Assembly (NCBI RefSeq): GCF_017356265.1 | Contig: NZ_JAFNAW010000003.1 | Location: 61,050-125,049, forward strand | Direction of reading: 5' to 3' | Source of the DNA: Paracoccus fontiphilus | GTDB lineage: Bacteria; Pseudomonadota; Alphaproteobacteria; Rhodobacterales; Rhodobacteraceae | Length of the DNA stretch: 64,000 bases | Shown here: piece by piece, positions 33,934 through 42,401 of the stretch | Numbering within the stretch: position 1 is the stretch's first letter | How the letters are laid out: each line of letters begins with the position of its first letter | Made by a program: the position numbers and the translations under genes | Notes under the pieces: model-generated | What the model was told of the DNA's origin: nothing | Seen by the model: the letters and a program-made list of their open reading frames with translations, nothing else | Database searches by the model: none

Positions 33934-35356
33934 TCGCCGCCTGCAGCTTACCTGCGACACCCTCGCCAACGACCCGCGCCAGTTCAGCAGGCACGGCGTT
34001 CCCGAGTTGCCGCATGCATTCTGTCCACGCCCCATGGAAGCGATAGCTGTCGGGAAACGTTTGAAGACGGGCGCTCTCGCGGACAGTGAAGTATCTCACG
34101 CTGCCATCCGCGCGGCGCAGCATGTTCTCGCCACCGGGAACGCCGTGGACACCCGCCTTCAGCGTCTTCGCGGGCTCGTCGAGGTAGCTCCCTGTGTGCC
34201 CTGGGTACGTCCGGGCGCCTGGCTGATACCGGTGCCCGTTCACCGCTTCGGCGCGACGGAAATGACGGGGATCCGGGAGGTCGAAGATGGCGTCACGTGT
34301 CGTGCGCCACGGCTTCGATCCCGGCTTCTCGTCTTTCGACAAGCGCTTCGCGATCTGCGCCGCGCGACCTTCAAGCCGCCTGTGGTCTCGAGGCACACCG
34401 TGGCGATCCCAATAGTCGCCGTAAACCTGATCCCACACCAATGCTTCTTGCGTGAAATCTCCATCATCGGGCGTCCATCGGGCGTCGATGTCGGAGCGGA
34501 AGCCAACAAAGACCACTCGCTCACGCCGCTGGGGCACACCGAAATCAGCGGCGTTCATCAGCTTCGTCACGACGTTGTAACACAGTCCTGATCGGTCGGT
34601 CGAGGTCTTGTGCTTGTGCAGCCTCTTCAGATGATCCGTCCAGTCCTCTTCCGGTCGAGCGACGACATCGGGGTATTCGAGTTGAAGATGAATATAGGAG
34701 AAATAGTCGTGGAAGCTGGCCCTCATCAGGCCTTTCACGTTCTCGAAGACGAACGCCTTCGGCCGTGCTTCCCGCACAGCGCGCACCGCCTGCGGAAACA
34801 TGTCGCGCGTGTCGTCGTATGCCCGATGCCGTCCACCCAGCGAGAATGGCTGGCAGGGCGGGCCGCCCGAGATCAGATCGAGCCGGTCTTCGAACACCCG
34901 GAAGTCGACCTTCCGGACATCTCCTTCCTGAACGCGCCAAGCCGCCTGCAGATCCCCATCATCAAGTTGCGTGTGATTCTCACGAAGGGTGTCGCAGCAC
35001 CAGCGGTTGAACTCGACAACAAGCTCCGGCACAAAGCCCGCCTGCGCGAGCCCGATCCCGAGTCCGCCGGCGCCTGCGAAGAGTTCTAGAGATTTGAAAG
35101 TCACGGCAGCATCGTAAGTTATTGGTTGTTCATTGCTACCCGCAATAAAGCCAGAACAAGTGCCGAACGGCAACAAGAAACAGCGACATCGTGTGAGATC
35201 TACAACCTCTCGCGCAAGATGTTGCGATGCGATAGCCACCACTTCTTTGCGGCTCAGCGTTCCAGTTTGCGCGAACTGGCCTAATGACCCGTCCCGCGGG
35301 TCGACGGCGCGGATGCCGTGCTTCGGGATGTCGATGATCCGCTCCTTTCTGGTCAT
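33926..35356 (-). CDS. C5-cytosine DNA methyltransferase of the Eco29kI-like system
   Basis: All C5 methyltransferase motifs are present: LFAGAGGLGIGLAQAGF (I), GGPPCQPFS (IV, catalytic Cys about residue 169), FVFENVKGL (VI), QRRERVVFVG (VIII) and RQLGNAVPAELA (X). The first 84 residues (MTRKERIIDIPKHG...) precede motif I and are not part of the usual fold; GTG at 35102-35104 would start right at motif I. The upstream part has coding character, so it may be a real extension or a fused remnant. The enzyme modifies host DNA against the endonuclease encoded after it. Confidence 0.9.
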   Translation of the reverse strand: MTRKERIIDIPKHGIRAVDPRDGSLGQFAQTGTLSRKEVVAIASQHLAREVVDLTRCRCFLLPFGTCSGFIAGSNEQPITYDAAVTFKSLELFAGAGGLGIGLAQAGFVPELVVEFNRWCCDTLRENHTQLDDGDLQAAWRVQEGDVRKVDFRVFEDRLDLISGGPPCQPFSLGGRHRAYDDTRDMFPQAVRAVREARPKAFVFENVKGLMRASFHDYFSYIHLQLEYPDVVARPEEDWTDHLKRLHKHKTSTDRSGLCYNVVTKLMNAADFGVPQRRERVVFVGFRSDIDARWTPDDGDFTQEALVWDQVYGDYWDRHGVPRDHRRLEGRAAQIAKRLSKDEKPGSKPWRTTRDAIFDLPDPRHFRRAEAVNGHRYQPGARTYPGHTGSYLDEPAKTLKAGVHGVPGGENMLRRADGSVRYFTVRESARLQTFPDSYRFHGAWTECMRQLGNAVPAELARVVGEGVAGKLQAANG

Positions 35357-35568
35357 AAGACCGATCCTGCCTTAATTCAGTGGCTGAAATATCAGCGTAT
35401 GATGGAAAGTTCCTGTCGCAAACCATGCGCCACAGGAGACTAAGGCCTTCATGGTGAAGCTTGCGTGGCCGATCGAAAAGGAACCAATTCGGTGTGCCAG
35501 GCAGAGGTGCGAGCCCAAGAACAGCCCGCGCCACTGCCTGGAATGCTGTTCAACGTCCTGAAGATTAC

Positions 35569-36828
35569 TCACTCGGCAAACCTTTCAAAGAGCCTCTTCG
35601 CCGGATCCACCTTTCCCACCAGCCCTTTCGTCTGTCTGCGCCGCTTGCCAGGATGATCCGCATGGCCGCCAGCGAGGGACAGGTACTTTTCGGATACCGG
35701 AGAGACCGGCTCGGGCGCGGGTACGGGCTCGCGCACCGGTTGCAGAAGCTTGAGCGCGCCCAGGTCGGTGTCGTCGTCGAGAAGCTGCCTGCGGATCTCG
35801 CGGCCAAGGATCTCCGCGATGAGCGACGGGACAGCGTTGCCCAACTGGCGCTGCGCATCCAACCTGCCGCACTCGAACTTGAGCCCGCCGGGCAAGGTTT
35901 GCAGACGGCACATCTCCCGCACGGAGAGTTTGCGGTTGTTCCAGTGGAATGGGCCGATCGCCGAACCGGGCTGCGCCTGGATCGTCCATGACGGCTGGTT
36001 CTTGGCCAGCTTGAGCAGGAAGCTCCAGTAGCGTGTGCGCCAGCCAAACAGCGGCAAGCCGCCATTGCGATTGGTGTGCCACAGGTAGTTCCGGCCCTCC
36101 GGGATCGAAGGGAGAAGTTCTCCCCACTTCCCCCCGACCGTTAAGGAAGGCTCGTTGGGCAGCGCCGGAAGGTCTCCGATGGCGTCCCATGCCGTCCGAT
36201 ACGGCTCAAGATGTCCGTCCGGCAGATTGGTGTTCTCGGGCGCGGTGTGCGTCGGGGAGGGAAAGTCAAAGCCCCGCCCCTCCCGGCTGCCGACCAGGAA
36301 CACGCGTTCCCTGATCTGTGGCACACCATAATGGGCGGTGTTGATCGCCTTCCAAGCCACCTTGTAATTCGTGCCGCATTCCTCGTTGATGAGGGCGATG
36401 CCGCGCGCAAGGTGCTGGAAGCCCTCATCCTTGCCCTTGTAGATCAGCCCCGGAACGTTCTCCAGCAGGAAGGCCTTCGGCTGGAGGTCGCGCAGCACCC
36501 GCAGATAGGCCGTCAACGTGTCGGCGCGCGGATCGTCAAGGCGGAGCGAGTCCCCACTGACCCAGTAGGAAGACTTCGAGAACGGCTGGCAGGGCGGGCC
36601 GCCGATCAGCACGTCGGCCTCGCCGGCGGCAAGACCCGCCGTCTCCATGATTGTGCTGGAGGGGATGTCGTGAATGTCACCCTCAAGGACAGGCCAGTCC
36701 CGGTTCAGGCGCACGGTGCGGCAGGCTGCGGCGTCGTTATCGAGCGCCACGGCGGTTTCGAAACCGGCGGCTTCGAAGCCGAAGTCGAGACCGCCAACCC
36801 CGGTGAACAGACTCACCGCTTTAAGCAT
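35569..36828 (-). CDS. Second C5-cytosine DNA methyltransferase
   Basis: ATG at 36828 follows AGGGAA. The 419-residue protein carries VSLFTGVGGLDFGFEAAGF (motif I), IGGPPCQPFSKSS (IV, Cys about residue 80), FLLENVPGL (VI), QIRERVFLVG (VIII) and RQLGNAVPSLIA (X). The Lys/Arg-rich tail (GKRRRQTKGLVGK) is extra. It is only distantly like the other C5 enzyme, so it should have a different target. No endonuclease gene sits directly with it; it may be an orphan or serve with the N6 enzyme upstream, whose frame ends 14 bases before this start. Confidence 0.92.
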   Translation of the reverse strand: MLKAVSLFTGVGGLDFGFEAAGFETAVALDNDAAACRTVRLNRDWPVLEGDIHDIPSSTIMETAGLAAGEADVLIGGPPCQPFSKSSYWVSGDSLRLDDPRADTLTAYLRVLRDLQPKAFLLENVPGLIYKGKDEGFQHLARGIALINEECGTNYKVAWKAINTAHYGVPQIRERVFLVGSREGRGFDFPSPTHTAPENTNLPDGHLEPYRTAWDAIGDLPALPNEPSLTVGGKWGELLPSIPEGRNYLWHTNRNGGLPLFGWRTRYWSFLLKLAKNQPSWTIQAQPGSAIGPFHWNNRKLSVREMCRLQTLPGGLKFECGRLDAQRQLGNAVPSLIAEILGREIRRQLLDDDTDLGALKLLQPVREPVPAPEPVSPVSEKYLSLAGGHADHPGKRRRQTKGLVGKVDPAKRLFERFAE

Positions 36829-36842
36829 TAGTGGATTCCCTT

Positions 36843-38270
36843 CTAAGCTTTGGCGCCTGACGAGCGGCTTCCGCATCGCGGGCAGGCGCGCCATGGGACC
36901 TTGTCGCCAACATGGCCGCCCAGCCACTCATTTTCGCCGACGCTCAGCGCACTCGTGCCGCGCTTGGCGATACGCCGCGGCGGGCCATGCGGATGCCCGC
37001 GCTTCTGCTCCAGGTAGATGTTGTGTGGAAACCAGTCTCCGATGAGCTGGCGTCGGCAAGTCTGGCTGCGTGGGGAGGCGGGCGATCGATCAGGTGGAAT
37101 TGCCCCATGAGGACGATCATGCCTGCGGGAAGGACATGCGACAGCCACCCCGCAGATTGCGGGTGCATCCATCGTTGGATCGACCGAAGCCTCCCCGATT
37201 GACGATCCGAGATCGTCCTGAGAAGGTCTGGACAATTTGCCGCTCGTCCATTTCTTTGCCTCGGCGGACCTAGTGTGCCATGGTCGCCCAGGAGGACGGG
37301 CCTGTGTTTCTGACGAGTGACTTATCCCGACAACATAGGGGATCGTCCCGCAGGTCGCGTTCCGCGCGAGGCATGGCTTTTCCCCAAGCTCGGGAACAAG
37401 AGGAGCCGCCTGGTCCTGCGTCACCGTGGCCCTTTGCGAATAGAGCGAGACGATCTCGGTTCGTGCCAAAGACGGCTGGACCGCACGCGCCGCCGCGGTA
37501 GCCAACGGCAACTGCTCCAAGCGCTCCCGCAGGTCACCCGCGCCACAGCCAACGGCGCGGATAAAATAATTCGAACTCCGCGAGTATCCCTTCAGGCTTT
37601 CCCTATTCTCGACAGCATCACAACCTGGGGGTGGCAACAGAGCCCCGGCCCTGCTGCCCACGCGGCGGATGATCACATCGGCGTCCTTGAGATCGGCCAC
37701 AAACTCGAAATCCGGATGGACATCGGCTTGGCGCTGATCAACCCGTTTGTCGTCGCGGCGCTCCCAGACCTGGAACACGCAATTGACCCGGTGGACTGCC
37801 CCCTCGATCAGAAACGGCTCCTCCGGAAGGTCGATCTGACGGCATAAGTGGAAATGTGGGTCGATCCCGCGCTGCATGGAGGATTTCGCGAAGGACGCGG
37901 GCAGGATGAAGGCGATCACGTCGGCGAAGTGCGTTGCGTGCTGAATAAAGCGCTTCGCAATCCGCCCGCTCCTTCCGAAGGGCGGATTGCCCAGAACAAT
38001 GATACGACCGTCATGCCGTGGCGCGGTGAAGGACAGAAAATCCGCCTCAGCGATCCCTGGCGCGTCCGGCGCGATATCGAGCGCGATCAAGCGCTCGGCC
38101 GGCAGATGCCGGCAGAACGCGCCGGCCCCGGCGGAGGGCTCCACGAAGAGATCGTCGGCGCTCAACCGGCATTCGCGCCAGACGGCACCAATGCACATGC
38201 GGGCGGTCGCGTCGGTCGTGTAGAACTTGTCGAGCGCTCTCGCGCACGCGGCTGTTTCATCTATCGTCAT
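36843..38270 (-). CDS. N6-adenine-type DNA methyltransferase with damaged C-terminal extension
   Basis: Residues 1-285 are a complete gamma-type methylase: EPSAGAGAFCRHL (SAM binding, about 44-56) and LGNPPFG (catalytic NPPF, 95-98), ending at SLARTEIVSLY where relatives end. The remaining 190 residues look unnatural in the middle (CPSRRHDRPHGAIPPDRS), while GC3 suggests that coding changes frame twice there. The last 60 residues, with a zinc-like CPRCGS, are protein-like again. I infer that the stop codon was lost and a second short gene was fused by indels. ATG at 38270 is the start. Confidence 0.7.
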   Translation of the reverse strand: MTIDETAACARALDKFYTTDATARMCIGAVWRECRLSADDLFVEPSAGAGAFCRHLPAERLIALDIAPDAPGIAEADFLSFTAPRHDGRIIVLGNPPFGRSGRIAKRFIQHATHFADVIAFILPASFAKSSMQRGIDPHFHLCRQIDLPEEPFLIEGAVHRVNCVFQVWERRDDKRVDQRQADVHPDFEFVADLKDADVIIRRVGSRAGALLPPPGCDAVENRESLKGYSRSSNYFIRAVGCGAGDLRERLEQLPLATAAARAVQPSLARTEIVSLYSQRATVTQDQAAPLVPELGEKPCLARNATCGTIPYVVGISHSSETQARPPGRPWHTRSAEAKKWTSGKLSRPSQDDLGSSIGEASVDPTMDAPAICGVAVACPSRRHDRPHGAIPPDRSPASPRSQTCRRQLIGDWFPHNIYLEQKRGHPHGPPRRIAKRGTSALSVGENEWLGGHVGDKVPWRACPRCGSRSSGAKA

Positions 38271-39232
38271 GTTTTAACACACTTCCCACAAGTAACCCGC
38301 CCCTTGATTCGACGGTTACCCCGGGAACAAGAAAAACCGAAACACAATCTGCGGGTGTATTGCGAAAAGCGCCCCTGCCTTAGCTGGTGACGCTGTGGAG
38401 CCATCTCCGGGAGGAGAACGACATGCTCCTTCGGCAGACCTGCGCCAGGCCGCTGACGCACGGAGCCGTCATGAGGCCACAACTGCCTGAGTCGGGGACC
38501 GCAAGTTCCCGTCGCCTAGTTCCGATCACCTAACCTGCAAAGAGATCCCTGTGCGGGTGGTTGCCTTTTCAGAGAGCGTAAGGACTAGGCTGCAACAGTC
38601 CATTCGCCTCAATGAGTCTTCGGTCCTCGATCGCCTTGGCGATCCCTGCGGTGATCCGTGCCTTGAGGCTCTTGCTGGTTAGCTTGAAGCCGAGCGTCCT
38701 GGCGTTCCCCCACTCACCAGTTGATCCTGTGCCGCCCAAAATTCACCCGCACGATCTCGACCGCGCCTGTGGCGATTTCTGAAGGGGGATCATCTCCGGT
38801 TTTCTGGCCCCTTCCTACTTCGCTGTGGGCGCCCAGCCGGATAGCAGATCAGCGACTTCGCACAGCAGCCTATGTGCTTGAAGCAGGCGTAGCGCACACC
38901 ATCTGGGAAAGCGAGCTACGCTCGCGCAAACAGGCCGGACATCTGAGAGCAAGCGATTTTGTTAGAAGTCTGCTACCATCCTTACAAGCAGGGGGCCGTC
39001 CACATCTGCTATCTGTACTAAACTGATTCATTTTAAAAAAAACTCCGGAAATTCTGCGATCAAAATAAATCTGCAAACTTGTCTGGCCGACAATCAATCA
39101 TCCTCTATCTGAATTGTTGATTTTGTCTGACACAATCTCTAGTTTATTGCACATGCAGCACACGACTTTTGACTAACCCGACGGCGTTTCATCAAGACTT
39201 AGCCACGGATTTTGGGAGCCAGCTTGCTGGCG
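38271..39232. other. Decayed intergenic region
   Basis: No intact gene. On the minus strand at 38569-38715 there is a protein-like tail (NARTLGFKLTSKSLKARITA, then GIAKAIEDRRLIEANGLL and a stop at 38569) without a start. The bases after 39000 are AT-rich and hold the upstream region of the DUF927 gene. Confidence 0.4.
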
Positions 39233-39255
39233 GTCCAACGGTCCAACGGTCCAAC
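39233..39255. repeat. GTCCRAC repeat block, copy 3
   Basis: Three tandem 8-base units GTCCAACG, GTCCAACG, GTCCAACA, followed by CCTTTTTC. It is the same orientation and layout as the blocks at 22831 and 24224 and lies 45 bases before the DUF927 start codon. Confidence 0.6.
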
Positions 39256-39299
39256 ACCTTTTTCGAGCACCTGTGACTCAACGGCAAAGGAGGTTGGCC

Positions 39300-41186
39300 A
39301 TGATGACGGACGATTTCAATCGCGACGGGATCTCGCCTGCAAGCGAGGAGAGCGTTAGGGAGAGCCGCAATACTTCCGAAACGGAAGAGCACTGCAACCT
39401 CCCCGTTCCCCTTGCTGGTTTGCAGACGAAAGGGACTGAAGCCACTTTCGATCCTATTCAGGAATTCATGCAACAGGTCCGGGAAGCGCTTCCGTTCGGT
39501 TATGCCGTGGATGAAGAAGAGCAGGTCATCTTCAACGACGACAATCCGAGCGGCGTCTGTGGTCTCTTCCGACCAGTGCTGCGTCTGCGTGATCCGCATT
39601 CGGGAAGCAAGTGGGCCCTCCAGCTCGAGTTTCTTGATCCCGACGGCAAGCTGCGCACTCGGGTCTTCGAGGAAACCGATGTATTCGGAAAGGGGCAATA
39701 CCTTCAGGAGCTTCGAGGTCATGGCTTTTACATCGGTCCTTTATCGACGGAGGTGACCCGGCTTCTGCGATATTGGCTGCGTCGTTCGCCCCCCGCGAAA
39801 GGATGGCGAGTCGAACGGACGGGCTGGCTGACCAATCCGGGAGAGCCGGAAGTCTACGTTCATCTGGATGGCAGGATCGGGGCAGATCGCGACCATGCTG
39901 GCCAGGAGATCGTCCTTGTCGGGGCACGCCGGGACGAGGTGAACGGCACCCTTGAACAATGGTCCGTGGACATCGCGGCCACGGCGGTCGGCAACCCCCT
40001 TATGATTTTCGTCATCGCGGCGTCTCTTGCGGGGCCCTTCATGAAACCGGCTGACCTGCAAACGATCGTGTTCAACCTTTATGGCCGGTCGTCTTCTGGC
40101 AAGTCCCTGCTCCTTCAGATTGCCCAAAGCTGCTGGGGCAATCCGGCAGGGGTTCGCTGCTGGTCGGAAACCTCCGCGCGCATGACCGAGCTCAGAGCCT
40201 TAGGCAATGATGGGCTGTTGGCCTGTGACGGGTTCCCGGTAAACCCATCCTCCAAGGATCTCGTGGCGCTTGCGGCCCTTGAGCAGGACAGTCACTTCAC
40301 CGAGGTCGATGGCCGACACCGAAGCCTCGTTCTGATGAGTGGTGAGATTTCGACCCAGTCCATCTTCCGCCGCCGCCGCAAAACACCTTCCGAAGCGCTC
40401 CAGACCCGTGTTCTGGATATCTCCGTCGATGGAGGTGCATATGGTGCCTTCGATGATCTTCGGGGCCAGAAAGGCCCGGACGCACTGGTCGCCCTCCTAC
40501 AAAAGGGAATAGCTGCCAATCACGGGCATGCAGGCCCGGCGATGATCAGGCTGCTGATCGAAAATCACGACCACTGCACTCACAACCTGTCCCGCTGGAT
40601 GGCCAACTTCGTGAGAGAGGAATTGAAAGCGCGCGGCTTGGACGGCTCCAATATGGTCTTCGTTCAGCACTTGAGGCGCTTTGCCCTGGTGTCTGTCGTC
40701 GGGGAGATGGCGATCAAATGGGGACTGCTGCCCTGGCCATCCGGCACGGCCCATCAGGCTGTCCGTGATGTTGTTTCCGTCTGGCAGGCCGCATCAGCTC
40801 AAGGTGAGTTCGGCGAGGCGCTTCACCGGCTTATGGCCTTCCTGAGGAAACGTGAGGGCGATCTTCCCTGGGCGGGAATCACGCCCTTTCCCGAGGACCA
40901 TCCCGCGGGGTATCAGGATGCCGATTACTATTATGTCAGGCCGGAGCTGTTTCGCGACGAAGTCGCCGATGATCCTGATGAACTGGAGGCGCTTGATCGT
41001 GCGGGCATTCTCGCGAACGGTGGAGAGCAACGGTCGCATCAATACAAGATGGGTGCGACGCAGTGGCATAAACGCCCACGCGTTTACAGGATATCCAAGG
41101 ATCGCCTCGCCAGAGGTTCTCCTACAAAAACGTGTGATAAAAATGCAAGAAGGGAAGACTTCTATCATCGCGGGCCCCTGTCCTGA
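39300..41186 (+). CDS. DUF927 domain ATPase
   Basis: ATG at 39300 follows a perfect AAAGGAGG site seven bases away. The protein has an N-terminal variable part, a DUF927 core with the P-loop YGRSSSGKSLLLQIAQ (about residues 260-275), the Walker B-like DGLLACDGFPV and an arginine-rich RRRRKTPSEALQTRVLD sensor segment. DUF927 proteins are superfamily helicase/primase relatives found on plasmids, phages and islands. The gene is isolated, with a terminator right behind it. Role unknown; help in replication of a mobile element is one reading. Confidence 0.85.
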   Translation: MMTDDFNRDGISPASEESVRESRNTSETEEHCNLPVPLAGLQTKGTEATFDPIQEFMQQVREALPFGYAVDEEEQVIFNDDNPSGVCGLFRPVLRLRDPHSGSKWALQLEFLDPDGKLRTRVFEETDVFGKGQYLQELRGHGFYIGPLSTEVTRLLRYWLRRSPPAKGWRVERTGWLTNPGEPEVYVHLDGRIGADRDHAGQEIVLVGARRDEVNGTLEQWSVDIAATAVGNPLMIFVIAASLAGPFMKPADLQTIVFNLYGRSSSGKSLLLQIAQSCWGNPAGVRCWSETSARMTELRALGNDGLLACDGFPVNPSSKDLVALAALEQDSHFTEVDGRHRSLVLMSGEISTQSIFRRRRKTPSEALQTRVLDISVDGGAYGAFDDLRGQKGPDALVALLQKGIAANHGHAGPAMIRLLIENHDHCTHNLSRWMANFVREELKARGLDGSNMVFVQHLRRFALVSVVGEMAIKWGLLPWPSGTAHQAVRDVVSVWQAASAQGEFGEALHRLMAFLRKREGDLPWAGITPFPEDHPAGYQDADYYYVRPELFRDEVADDPDELEALDRAGILANGGEQRSHQYKMGATQWHKRPRVYRISKDRLARGSPTKTCDKNARREDFYHRGPLS

Positions 41187-41202
41187 CGCTGGGAAACCCA
41201 GG

Positions 41203-41230
41203 AGCCGCCATGATCTTGGCGGCTCTTTTT
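41203..41230 (+). terminator. Rho-independent terminator of the DUF927 gene
   Basis: Stem AGCCGCCA with TGGCGGCT, six-base loop, then CTTTTT, 17 bases after the stop codon. Confidence 0.85.
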
Positions 41231-41329
41231 CCAATCACAGAAGATATCTTCGAAGATCCAGCTCCCATTGTCCGTCAGAAGACATCACCGACATGGAGGC
41301 ACCACCAACGACAGCACAGGGCGGGTCAG

Positions 41330-41543
41330 CATAACGAGGTCGGGCCTGGACATCAGGCAGACATGCCGGTTCACAGTAGGGCCGCATTTGGCCTTAGCCG
41401 CGCTGGTGCCACTCCTCGACGACTGGACGACGCACTTCGAGTCCGTCTTGGTGCTGAATCTTCCCTCGAAGAGGATGAACGCTCGAACCTGCGCGCTCAT
41501 CGACTGGTTCACAAGTGTTCTGGATCTAAATGAAGCAGCATAA
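41330..41543 (+). pseudogene. C-terminal stump of a LysR-type regulator
   Basis: The plus-strand frame reads CRFTVGPHLALAALVPLLDD, then LVLNLPSKRMNARTCALIDW. The pattern PHLA...LVPLL.DW ... P..R......RALIDW is how the effector domain of LysR regulators ends. The helix-turn-helix and most of the effector domain are missing. It ends at 41543. Confidence 0.6.
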
Positions 41544-41609
41544 GGGGTGTTGTCGAAACACGTCTTTAGGCTCTGAATGTCGATCCGGCCATCTTCACGA
41601 GACGACATT

Positions 41610-42401
41610 CTACGACGTAAGCACAGTTTCTCGATACGAACCGGCCGACCGGCCAAGGTTAGTTCTTTGACGCTTTTCATCCGCAAGTCGAGTGAGATTG
41701 CCAAGCAGAGTGCGACGCACTTCACCAACATCGCATTCCCAGTGCTTTGCAATCTCCGCCATAGTGGATCGGAGAGCATTCACCGGGTATACCCCATCCA
41801 CCGTCGATGCGAATGGGGCATCCGTTTCCGTGAGAACGCGCTCCTTCGGAATTCGTCCAAGCAGCGCTCCAGCGCGCTTGCTTTGAACCATCGGCAGACC
41901 TACAGAGAACCAAGCTCCCATTTCCACGGCACGATCGAGATCGCGGAGCGACCCACTGAACCAATGGAAGATCGGGATGCCGCAGCCGGGTTCTCGAGCG
42001 AGATGTTCGAAGACTTCGCCACTGGCGTGCCGGCTGTGGAGCGACATGATCTTCCCGCCCGCTGTAGCGCAGGCCCGCAGGATGCGCGTCAGAACCTCGC
42101 GTTGGAGGGGCAGACTGCCAGCATGCTCGGACCCGCCATCCAACCCGATTTCTCCGACGTAGGAGGTGGTCGGCAGGAGCTTGCAGAAGAGGTCGGTTTC
42201 GCCGTGGCGATCCCGGACAAGCTGTGGGTGCAGACCCAAAGCAGTCCTGATCCGTCTCGATGATCCGGAAAGAGCTTTCGTCCCAGCATATGCTCTCGGC
42301 GTCGTCGTCACCGAGAGGAGGTAGATTCCAGCCGCCTCGACATCCTTCACAGCAGCTTGGGGCTTCGCGAAGAGGTCCAAGTGGCAGTGGAAATCTATCA
42401 A
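41610..42401 (-). CDS. qatD: QatD, TatD-like metal-dependent DNase of the Qat system
   Basis: The frame starts with TTG at 42401 (IDFHCHLDLF follows), overlapping the stop of qatC by four bases. TatD-family metal sites are visible: HCHLD (residues 5-9), VGEIGLDGG, SLHSRHASGE and LTETDAPF. The protein is 263 residues, normal for the family. In Qat systems QatD is the nuclease needed for anti-phage defence along with QatABC. The rare start codon and the overlap would keep its level tied to QatC. Confidence 0.9.
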   Translation of the reverse strand: MIDFHCHLDLFAKPQAAVKDVEAAGIYLLSVTTTPRAYAGTKALSGSSRRIRTALGLHPQLVRDRHGETDLFCKLLPTTSYVGEIGLDGGSEHAGSLPLQREVLTRILRACATAGGKIMSLHSRHASGEVFEHLAREPGCGIPIFHWFSGSLRDLDRAVEMGAWFSVGLPMVQSKRAGALLGRIPKERVLTETDAPFASTVDGVYPVNALRSTMAEIAKHWECDVGEVRRTLLGNLTRLADEKRQRTNLGRSAGSYRETVLTS

